A stretch of 12,848 nt of DNA from Methanocalculus sp. (lineage in GTDB: Archaea > Halobacteriota > Methanomicrobia > Methanomicrobiales > Methanocorpusculaceae), in the NCBI RefSeq assembly GCF_030651615.1, contig NZ_JAUSCG010000094.1, positions 1 through 12,848 of the forward strand. The letters are read 5' to 3'. The notes beneath the pieces are model-generated. The model had not been told where the DNA came from, did not search any database, and worked only from the letters and a program-made list of their open reading frames with translations. The translations under genes were made by a program, and so were the position numbers. Positions within the stretch are counted from its first letter, which is position 1. Every line of letters starts with the position of its first letter. Shown piece by piece: positions 8,172 to 12,848 of the stretch.

Positions 8172-8308
8172 GTTTGTTATTTTTCATTCTGTATTGGAGA
8201 AGATACAGGGAGATAAGATCCGTGAGTTGGAATCGGTCACGATATGATCGGCATCTTTTTCTCTACCGCGCATGAAGGAGTTACTCACTCATCGGAGGAA
8301 GAAGAAAC

Positions 8309-8752
8309 GTGGCAGAGTACGAACATCTAACCCCCACAATGAGAGCGATCATTTCAGCGATTACGAAGAGCACCCTCTTCATTTACACCCTTATCGCCAT
8401 CCTCTTAATAATCATCGCACTCCTGACATTCCTGGATGCAGTCTATCTGATACTGACCATCTTCTCTGGAGGAGATCTCATTGCAGGCATCCTTGATGTC
8501 CTGCATGTCCTTCTTCTGACGATCATCGTCGTCGAAGTGCTTGAGACCGTCACCGAGTACTTCCGGACAAAAAAGATAATGGTCCGGCCGATCCTGATCG
8601 CGGGGCTGACTGCAATGGTCAGAAAAGTACTGATCCTGAATGTCGAACAGATACAGATCGTGGATGCAATTTCGATCATCGGGATGATTGCCGTCCTTAC
8701 CTTAGCAATCTATGTGGTTGGAAAGACAGAATATGAGAGCCCATCCGGGTAA
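8309..8752 (+). CDS. PsiE-like small integral membrane protein
   Basis: The product is 147 residues and consists mostly of hydrophobic helices. Four membrane segments can be placed at about residues 22-50, 57-81, 92-110 and 116-138, with a polar stretch EYFRTKK between the second and third. Length, helix layout and the FLDAVYLIL and VVEVLETVTEYF segments fit the PsiE family (phosphate-starvation-inducible E in enterobacteria), whose molecular function is not established. I chose the GTG at 8309 because GGAGG lies at 8294-8298 with a 10-nt spacer; the first ATG (8339) has no such site. The gene stands alone between tRNA-Lys and a converging signalling pair. Any link to phosphate in this organism would be transfer by name only. 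Confidence 0.7.
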   Translation: MAEYEHLTPTMRAIISAITKSTLFIYTLIAILLIIIALLTFLDAVYLILTIFSGGDLIAGILDVLHVLLLTIIVVEVLETVTEYFRTKKIMVRPILIAGLTAMVRKVLILNVEQIQIVDAISIIGMIAVLTLAIYVVGKTEYESPSG

Positions 8753-8762
8753 GAGGAGCGGG

Positions 8763-8781
8763 TTTTTTTTAAAAAAAAAAA
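8763..8781. terminator. Bidirectional T8/A11 terminator
   Basis: Eight T residues (8763-8770) are followed directly by eleven A residues (8771-8781). On the plus strand the T run follows the PsiE-like stop by 10 nt. On the minus strand the complementary T11 run begins 5 nt after the response regulator stop. T-rich tracts suffice for intrinsic termination in archaea, so one short element can serve both converging genes. The A/T run is also self-complementary. Confidence 0.75.
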
Positions 8782-8786
8782 GATAT

Positions 8787-9410
8787 TTAGATCCCAATCT
8801 GGGACCTGAGTTGTTCAAGACGGGATTCCTGCAGGGCGAGGCCATTCTTCATCCCTTTTATCGCATTCTCTATCTTGTCAACACTTCCGGTCCTTGGATC
8901 CTTTAAGGAATAGGTATTTTCAAGAATGCGGATGAGCCGTTTATTCACATCGACACTCTTTACAAGGCGCGCATATTCTGAGACCAGGACAGCGTTGATA
9001 CCCCGCTCTTCTGCAATCCTGATTCCATCGGTAATATCACTTTTGCGCTTGAGGACATGTTCAATCGAGTCATAGAGCTCTTTATGCGTGATCGGCTTGA
9101 TGACATAATCCTCGATATACATACCATATTCCTGGGCTTCATCAGGTGTGAGCTGTTTTGCAGTCAGCATCAGCACAGGAATATCACGTGTTGCCGGATC
9201 TAATTTTATATTTTCCAGCGTCTCCCAGCCGTCCATCGGTTCCATCATGATATCGAGGAGGATCAGATCCGGAGAGAGATCTTCAAGAAGGTGAAGGGCT
9301 TCTTCACCACCACTCGCAGAATACGTCTCGTAACCACCACGCTTTAGCATAGTCACAAAGACCTCGACAATTGCCGGATTATCATCAATCACAAGAACTG
9401 TCGCCTTCAT
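8787..9410 (-). CDS. Response regulator: receiver domain with unassigned helical C-terminal region
   Basis: The product is 207 residues. Residues 1-120 form a receiver domain with the acidic pair D9/D10, the phospho-acceptor D53 in DLILLDIMMEPMDG, T83 in VLMLTAKQ and K105 followed by P106 in DYVIKPITHKEL, so all catalytic positions are present. Residues 121-207 are not a DNA-binding or enzymatic output domain that I recognise; they look helical and charged, ending in a likely coiled coil (IENAIKGMKNGLALQESRLE). The frame stays open about 99 codons further upstream, but that part only shadows the neighbouring gene. I start at ATG 9410 because GGGGGAG lies 7-8 nt upstream. It overlaps the Roadblock gene stop by one base (TGATG), implying coupled expression. 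The cognate kinase is not in the window. Confidence 0.9.
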   Translation of the reverse strand: MKATVLVIDDNPAIVEVFVTMLKRGGYETYSASGGEEALHLLEDLSPDLILLDIMMEPMDGWETLENIKLDPATRDIPVLMLTAKQLTPDEAQEYGMYIEDYVIKPITHKELYDSIEHVLKRKSDITDGIRIAEERGINAVLVSEYARLVKSVDVNKRLIRILENTYSLKDPRTGSVDKIENAIKGMKNGLALQESRLEQLRSQIGI

Positions 9411-9784
9411 CAGAGCGCTCCCCCAATACGCTCCCCAATACCAAGGAGGGCAGAACAGGTGACCTCCGGGTCGACATCTCTGGCTGCGATGACAGCAATC
9501 AGGAGTCGTGGACCAGCACCAACGACTATAATCGTCTTTGCGGCCCCTTTCACCAGAACCCATGATGGAGATTCTATGTTGACAACCGATGCAGCCGCTT
9601 CTGAAGAAGCGATCATTGTTGCACACATTGCCCCAAATGATTGAGCGGAAATAGAGTCTTCGAAGGTTTTTCCGATGAGAATACCATCGTTTGAAACGAG
9701 TGCACACTCATCCACTCCCGGAACAGTCAAAATCTCGTCGATAAACTGACGAATCTTCTGCTTTAATGAACCTGTTGATGACAT
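9410..9784 (-). CDS. Roadblock/LC7 domain protein
   Basis: A 124-residue protein spanning a single Roadblock/LC7 fold. Visible hallmarks are the N-terminal helix KQKIRQFIDEILTVPGVDEC, the strand pair CALVSNDGILIG with its turn, a central Ala/Ser-rich helix and the strand segment AAKTIIVVGAGPRLLIAVIA. In other organisms such proteins (for example MglB) dimerise and regulate Ras-like GTPases; no GTPase gene is nearby here. ATG 9784 is chosen because GGAG is 10 nt upstream in GGAGATTGTACCAGATG. A TTG at 9793 would overlap that site and is less likely. It is the first gene of a two-gene unit with the response regulator, suggesting that the two proteins act in one signalling step (inference). Confidence 0.85.
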   Translation of the reverse strand: MSSTGSLKQKIRQFIDEILTVPGVDECALVSNDGILIGKTFEDSISAQSFGAMCATMIASSEAAASVVNIESPSWVLVKGAAKTIIVVGAGPRLLIAVIAARDVDPEVTCSALLGIGERIGGAL

Positions 9785-9838
9785 CTGGTACAATCTCCAA
9801 TACTATTTCGCGGCACTATTTCTGCAGCACGAACCCCG

Positions 9839-9866
9839 ATGATCAATTCAATATCATTCTGATCAT
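9839..9866. repeat. Dyad ATGATCA-N14-TGATCAT upstream of the Roadblock gene
   Basis: Two perfect 7-bp inverted arms, each built on the palindrome TGATCA, are separated by 14 bp. The dyad lies between the predicted promoter near 9913 and the Roadblock ATG. Spacing of the arm centres is 21 bp, about two helical turns, which suits binding by a dimeric regulator. It could also be chance in AT-rich intergenic DNA. Confidence 0.35.
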
Positions 9867-9912
9867 AAGTAATGAACGTGCTAAAGAAGAATAGAGACTG
9901 TTTAACTCTACA

Positions 9913-9920
9913 CATAAATA
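9913..9920 (-). promoter_or_regulatory. Candidate TATA box for the Roadblock-response regulator unit
   Basis: On the minus strand the sequence is AAAAAGGTATTTATGTG. Its core TATTTATG is the same octamer as in the tRNA-Lys promoter. A start near 9890 would give a leader of about 105 nt that contains the ATGATCA dyad. The intergenic stretch 9785-10052 otherwise shows only this element, the dyad, the tRNA-Pro promoter and AT-rich sequence. Confidence 0.45.
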
Positions 9921-10020
9921 CCTTTTTGGTTTCACACAATTGTTCAGGGATGAACCAACCCGTTAAACAGATGGGATCAGACCGATGATTATCAGATTAC
10001 TCGAGAAAAAAGAGCAAACT

Positions 10021-10029
10021 ACATAAGTA
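10021..10029 (+). promoter_or_regulatory. TATA box for tRNA-Pro
   Basis: ACATAAGTA, preceded by the purine-rich GAGCAAACT, lies about 28 bp before the first base of tRNA-Pro. That places the predicted start at about 10050, just before the mature tRNA. No separate TATA is visible between the tRNA and the DUF89 gene, so the promoter may also feed the genes behind it. Confidence 0.55.
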
Positions 10030-10052
10030 ATACTATCGAATATTGGTAACAC

Positions 10053-10126
10053 GGGGCCATAGGGTAGCCTGGCCATCCTAGGAGACTGGGGGTCTTCTGA
10101 CCTGCGTTCAAATCGCAGTGGCCCCA
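10053..10126 (+). tRNA. tRNA-Pro (anticodon GGG)
   Basis: The acceptor stem GGGGCCA/TGGCCCC pairs perfectly. The D stem is GGGT/ATCC, the anticodon stem GGAGA/TCTTC (one G.U) closes the loop CTGGGGG, and the T arm is CTGCG-TTCAAAT-CGCAG. The anticodon GGG at 10088-10090 reads CCC (and CCU by wobble). The discriminator base is A, as expected for proline, and CCA is not encoded. A pyrimidine-rich stretch (TTCTACTCTTTCT) follows and may be a weak termination site. No intron is present. Confidence 0.95.
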
Positions 10127-10158
10127 TTCTACTCTTTCTATCATATCAGGTTGATCTT

Positions 10159-11013
10159 ATGAGAATTACTGACGACTGTCGGGATTGTCTCCTCTCCCGC
10201 GTGCAATTTCAAGCAGCACTCTGTACAGAGGATAAAGGGACGATTGAAGAGGCCCAAAGAGCTGCCAGGTCATTACTCGACACCATCTGGAATGATGACG
10301 TTCCGGCACCGGTTATTGCAGGTGCCGTCCACCGGTGTTGTTATAGAACAGTAGGGTCAACTGATCCCTATCGAACCCTGAAATATAAAGATACCCTGGC
10401 CGCACGTGATGTAGTTGCAAAGATCCGGCCTCTTATTTCCGATTTTAATTCAGCAGTTTGTGCTGCAGTCATTGGAAACGCAATGGATTATGGAGTTCTC
10501 GGACATTCGATCTCTGAAGACTTTACAAACTACTTCAGGCACGAATTTTCTAAAGGGCTCTATCATGACGACTCCGAAGAGATCGCCAAGCTTACCCGCC
10601 GCGTCTTCTATTTAACCGACAATACCGGAGAGATCCTTTTTGACAAAATTCTCATTGAGGAGCTGAAACACCTCGGTGCGCATGTCACAGTCGCCGTTAA
10701 GGACGCACCAATATTAAATGATGCCACCCTTGATGAGGCACGGGATGCAGGAATCGAAGAGGTCGCCGACCACCTGACCACAACCGGCGGAGGAGCGGAA
10801 CTTGGCATCAATCTCGATCTTATACCACCGGATCTTGCCTCAGCCATTAAGAAGGCAACCCTGATCATCTCAAAGGGACTTGCTAATTATGAGTCCCTCT
10901 CCGACTATTCAAATCTCCCTCCTGTTGCATACCTGATGATGGTCAAATGCGAGCCGATTGCACGCATTCTCGGAGTTCCAAAAGGAGTGAAGATCGCCCG
11001 TCTTATCAGATAA
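10159..11013 (+). CDS. DUF89 / ARMT1-like damage-control phosphatase family protein
   Basis: A 284-residue protein resembling the archaeal DUF89 proteins, whose characterised relatives are metal-dependent phosphatases that act on damaged or harmful phosphometabolites. Family features are an N-terminal C7-x2-C10 motif, GNAMD at 106-110, the metal and phosphate site TDNTGEILFD at 153-162 (D154 and N155), KDAPILNDAT at 181-190, SKGLANYE at 238-245 and KCEPIA at 263-268. The ATG at 10159 has AGGTTGAT at 10148-10155 as a ribosome binding site. It starts 32 nt after tRNA-Pro, and its TAA abuts a small ATG-led frame (11014-11070) that overlaps the start of the next gene. The substrate cannot be deduced from the sequence. 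No disruption was seen. Confidence 0.85.
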   Translation: MRITDDCRDCLLSRVQFQAALCTEDKGTIEEAQRAARSLLDTIWNDDVPAPVIAGAVHRCCYRTVGSTDPYRTLKYKDTLAARDVVAKIRPLISDFNSAVCAAVIGNAMDYGVLGHSISEDFTNYFRHEFSKGLYHDDSEEIAKLTRRVFYLTDNTGEILFDKILIEELKHLGAHVTVAVKDAPILNDATLDEARDAGIEEVADHLTTTGGGAELGINLDLIPPDLASAIKKATLIISKGLANYESLSDYSNLPPVAYLMMVKCEPIARILGVPKGVKIARLIR

Positions 11014-11031
11014 ATGTCTGATGGGGAAGCA

Positions 11032-11039
11032 TTATACAT
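11032..11039 (+). promoter_or_regulatory. Candidate TATA box for a leaderless nfeD-SPFH transcript
   Basis: TTATACAT is centred about 24-25 bp before the ATG at 11060, and GGGGAAGC immediately upstream could serve as the factor B element. No Shine-Dalgarno sequence precedes that ATG, which together with the spacing suggests that transcription starts at or next to the first codon. Confidence 0.5.
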
Positions 11040-11059
11040 TCACAGTCCCATTTGTCTGT

Positions 11060-11512
11060 ATGGTGCTTGAGACCAACCTGTATTTTGCGCTGATCGTCAT
11101 CGGTGCTCTTCTCCTCCTTATTGAAGCCATCAATCCGGGCTTCTTTTTTGCGGTTCCGGGCACTACGATGATCGTCCTTGGGGTGATGTTCCTCATGGGC
11201 ATTGATGTATTCAGCAGTGCCTGGGGAATCCTGATCGGAGTGGCAGCCGCCCTGATTGCCGCCAGCCTCTCAGTTCTCCTGTATCGTCGACTCTCTCCGG
11301 ATCAACTTCCGACGACAATGAGTAGAGACTCACTGGTCGGGAAGGAAGGGAAAGTGCTGGTTGAAGTGAAGTCTGACGATCTCTCAGGGAAGGTCTCGAT
11401 CTCCGGTGTCGAGTTGAGTGCACGCTCAACAAAAAGAATACTCTCCCCCGGAACGACAATCCGTGTCATTAGTTCCGAGGGAGTGCATGTTATTGTAGAA
11501 GAGGTTCGATAA
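11060..11512 (+). CDS. NfeD-like membrane protein, short form
   Basis: A 150-residue protein with three N-terminal membrane helices (about residues 6-24, 28-48 and 54-76) and a soluble C-terminal domain from about residue 93 (VGKEGKVLVEVKSDDLSGKV...), predicted as the OB-like fold of NfeD proteins. The N-terminal protease domain of long NfeD is absent, so this is the short type. NfeD proteins occur next to stomatin-like SPFH genes and are thought to work with them in the membrane; here the SPFH gene follows immediately. An ATG at 11021 would add 13 polar residues but lacks a ribosome binding site. I prefer 11060 because of the TATA spacing and because the first helix then begins soon after the start. 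The start remains uncertain. Confidence 0.85.
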   Translation: MVLETNLYFALIVIGALLLLIEAINPGFFFAVPGTTMIVLGVMFLMGIDVFSSAWGILIGVAAALIAASLSVLLYRRLSPDQLPTTMSRDSLVGKEGKVLVEVKSDDLSGKVSISGVELSARSTKRILSPGTTIRVISSEGVHVIVEEVR

Positions 11513-12574
11513 ATGGCTCTGATAGATAGTTTCGTTACAATCATTCTCATTCTGATTATTGTATTCATATTTGCCCGCGGTGTTGTCATTGTACAGCCAT
11601 ACCAGCAGGGGCTTACCATCCGTCTTGGAACCTATACAGGAAGGATGAACCCCGGTTTTCGCTGGATCATCCCATTCATTACAGAAGTAATCAAACTGGA
11701 TCTCCGGACACAGGTTATTGACGTACCATCACAGGAGGTTATCACTAAAGATAACTCACCGACAAATGTTGATGCGATCATCTATGTCCGTGTGATGGAT
11801 CCCGAGAAGGCATACTTTGAGGTGGCAGCCTACAAATCCGCAACGGTAGCACTTGCCCAGACCAGTCTTCGTGGAATAATCGGAGATATGGAACTTGATG
11901 AGGTCCTGTACAACCGGGATCTTATCAATACAAAACTCCGTGATATGCTCGACCGTGAGACAGATCAGTGGGGTGTCAAGGTTGAGCGGGTTGAGATCAA
12001 AGAGGTCGACCCGATCGGTGCTGTCAAGCAGGCGATGACTGAGCAGACATCGGCTGAGCGTGAACGTCGTGCAGCAATTCTTCGGGCAGACGGACAGAAG
12101 CGTGCAGCGATCCTGTCAGCAGAGGGGCTTCGTCAGAGCATGATCCTCGAAGCAGAAGGTGAGCGGCAGAGTAAGATTCTGAGAGCCGAGGGTGAACGGC
12201 AGAGTAAAATTCTGATGGCCCAGGGAGATGCACAGGGTCTCCGTATCCTTGCCCTTGGAGCCCGTCCGCTTGATAAGCGTGCCATCACGGTCCTCTCCCT
12301 TGATGCACTGAAGAAGATGGCTGATGGCCAGGCGACCAAGATAATCTTCCCGTTCGAGCTCTCAAGCCTCATTAAACAGAGTGCGAGGTACCTCGGTGCA
12401 ACAGAGGATATCGACGATGAAGATACACGAAGCCTGATCGAGCTCTCTGAAGATATCCTCGGCGAGATGCCCGGAAAAGATACCGTAACCTCCGTTCAGG
12501 AGATCTTAAAGACAGTTCAGTCAAACATCGATACAACTGATATCAAGATGATCTCAAAAGAGAAGATCGACTGA
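11513..12574 (+). CDS. Stomatin/SPFH (prohibitin-like) membrane protein
   Basis: A 353-residue slipin-type protein. It has one N-terminal membrane anchor (about 6-27), an SPFH domain (about 22-190) with VVIVQPYQQGLTIRLGTYTG, NPGFRWIIPF and DVPSQEVITKDN, then a long helical region. Residues 185-239 are five 11-residue repeats, consensus RQSxILxAEGE, and a C-terminal domain follows. Such proteins oligomerise at the cytoplasmic membrane and organise lipids or partner proteins; a partner NfeD is encoded directly upstream. The ATG follows the nfeD TAA without a gap (TAAATG), and GAGGT at 11501-11505 is the ribosome binding site. The acidic tail beyond residue 296 is longer than I would expect for a minimal slipin. 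Confidence 0.93.
   Translation: MALIDSFVTIILILIIVFIFARGVVIVQPYQQGLTIRLGTYTGRMNPGFRWIIPFITEVIKLDLRTQVIDVPSQEVITKDNSPTNVDAIIYVRVMDPEKAYFEVAAYKSATVALAQTSLRGIIGDMELDEVLYNRDLINTKLRDMLDRETDQWGVKVERVEIKEVDPIGAVKQAMTEQTSAERERRAAILRADGQKRAAILSAEGLRQSMILEAEGERQSKILRAEGERQSKILMAQGDAQGLRILALGARPLDKRAITVLSLDALKKMADGQATKIIFPFELSSLIKQSARYLGATEDIDDEDTRSLIELSEDILGEMPGKDTVTSVQEILKTVQSNIDTTDIKMISKEKID
12065..12229 (+). repeat. Five tandem 33-bp units encoding 11-residue repeats in the SPFH gene
   Basis: The units encode RRAAILRADGQ, KRAAILSAEGL, RQSMILEAEGE, RQSKILRAEGE and RQSKILMAQGD. The last two are also very similar at the DNA level (CGGCAGAGTAA followed by ATTCTGA), which points to recent duplication. 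An 11-residue period is the hendecad spacing of a right-handed coiled coil or long oligomeric helix. Confidence 0.85.
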
Positions 12575-12583
12575 TCAAAAAAA

Positions 12584-12600
12584 GCCGGCAGAGAACCGGC
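12584..12600 (+). terminator. Stem-loop after the SPFH gene
   Basis: GCCGG-CAGAGAA-CCGGC lies 9 nt after the SPFH stop, preceded by A7 and followed, a few bases on, by TTATTTT. The T tract is not immediately adjacent, so it may be a terminator or a 3'-end stabilising hairpin. It marks the end of the nfeD-SPFH unit. Confidence 0.5.
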
Positions 12601-12627
12601 ACTCTCCTTATTTTGGTGAAATAGACC

Positions 12628-12651
12628 GAAATCTCTATCTGGTGAGATTTC
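12628..12651. repeat. Perfect 8-bp inverted repeat upstream of the GNAT gene
   Basis: GAAATCTC and GAGATTTC are separated by 8 bp (TATCTGGT). The repeat ends 29 bp before the ATG at 12681. It could be an operator for that gene or a hairpin in its leader. It is not followed by a T tract, so it does not look like a terminator. Confidence 0.5.
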
Positions 12652-12680
12652 CAGGTACGTATATTCGGAGTATCGATACA

Positions 12681-12848
12681 ATGGCAGAGGTCATCCGAGA
12701 GCTAAAACCAGAAGAGTTTCCCCTCGCAGAAACGCTCTGGCGCGAGTACCGGGGCCAGAAGGCAGACGGAGCAACTGAACGGATTTTTGGGCTATTTGAT
12801 CAGGATGTACTTGCTTCAACCGCCCGTTGTACCCGGCATACAGATGGT
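12681..12848 (+). CDS. Probable GNAT-family N-acetyltransferase, N-terminal fragment (cut by window edge)
   Basis: Fifty-six codons are present and the gene runs off the right edge. The start MAEVIRELKPEEFPLAETLW followed by REYRGQKAD and then GLFDQDVLASTARCTRHTDG resembles the first helix and first strands of GNAT acetyltransferases, where a short regulatory helix precedes the substrate-binding strands. The acetyl-CoA binding motif (R/QxxGxG/A) would lie beyond the window, so the assignment is not proven. The ATG at 12681 has GGAG at 12667-12670 about 10 nt upstream. It is separated from the SPFH gene by a hairpin and an inverted repeat and is probably its own transcription unit. Confidence 0.55.
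   Translation, partial: MAEVIRELKPEEFPLAETLWREYRGQKADGATERIFGLFDQDVLASTARCTRHTDG

Noticed and set aside
8272..8496. 74-codon plus-strand frame overlapping the start of the PsiE-like gene
   Set aside because: Its composition is Arg/His-rich and without domain character. The overlapping frame from GTG 8309 has a proper GGAGG site and clear membrane helices.
9411..9707. Open reading extending the response regulator upstream by about 99 codons (total 306 aa)
   Set aside because: It is the out-of-frame shadow of the Roadblock gene: rich in Cys, Trp and Arg with no domain character, while the receiver domain begins exactly at MKATVLVIDDN behind a good ribosome binding site.
9950..9988. 12-codon plus-strand frame (MNQPVKQMGSDR) in the intergenic region before tRNA-Pro
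   Set aside because: It lies about 33 bp after CATAAATA, but has no ribosome binding site and no recognisable product; such short frames arise easily by chance.
1..12848. CRISPR arrays, insertion sequences, attachment sites or defence genes
   Set aside because: No regularly spaced repeats, transposase-like genes or tRNA-end duplications were seen on reading both strands; the two tRNA genes have intact, single-copy 3' ends within the window.

Overview
The window is a stretch of a euryarchaeal chromosome, most likely a methanogen of the order Methanomicrobiales. The archaeal assignment rests on the RNA polymerase largest subunits split into A'/A'' and B''/B', a gene for subunit H, an archaeal NusA start, archaeal AT-rich TATA elements, and tRNA genes without an encoded CCA end. 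The order-level guess comes from the look of the proteins and is an inference, not a database result. Ribosome binding sites are mostly of the GAGGTGA / GGAGG type.

Positions 1-7963 (minus strand) hold the conserved transcription operon, read right to left: rpoH, rpoB'', rpoB', rpoA', rpoA'', rpl30e and the first 15 codons of nusA, which runs off the left edge. Junctions are very tight (6-nt gap, ATGA overlap, 12-nt gap, 1-nt gap, TAATG overlap, 1-nt gap). All catalytic and zinc motifs that I can check are intact and no gene is broken or carries an intein. Just upstream lies a minus-strand tRNA-Lys(TTT). Its hairpin-plus-T5 terminator coincides with the best TATA candidate for the operon.

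Positions 8123-9784 contain a small PsiE-like membrane protein gene (plus strand) converging on a two-gene minus-strand unit: a Roadblock/LC7-domain protein overlapping by one base with a receiver-domain response regulator that has an unassigned helical tail. A T8/A11 tract between them can end transcription on both strands.

Positions 9785-10158 are intergenic plus a tRNA-Pro(GGG). From 10159 to 12574 three plus-strand genes follow: a DUF89 / damage-control phosphatase-like protein, a short NfeD-like membrane protein and a stomatin/SPFH protein, the last two being the known NfeD-SPFH pairing. The NfeD start looks leaderless. The SPFH gene carries five tandem 11-residue repeats and ends in a hairpin. 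The right edge holds the first 56 codons of a probable GNAT acetyltransferase, with a perfect 8-bp inverted repeat upstream.

Most of the window is core housekeeping sequence. The parts that deserve a second look are the Roadblock-response regulator pair, the Cys4 cluster in RpoA', the overlap of terminator and promoter between tRNA-Lys and rpoH, the apparently leaderless nfeD start and the hendecad repeats in the SPFH protein. I did not find a defence system, mobile element or CRISPR array.
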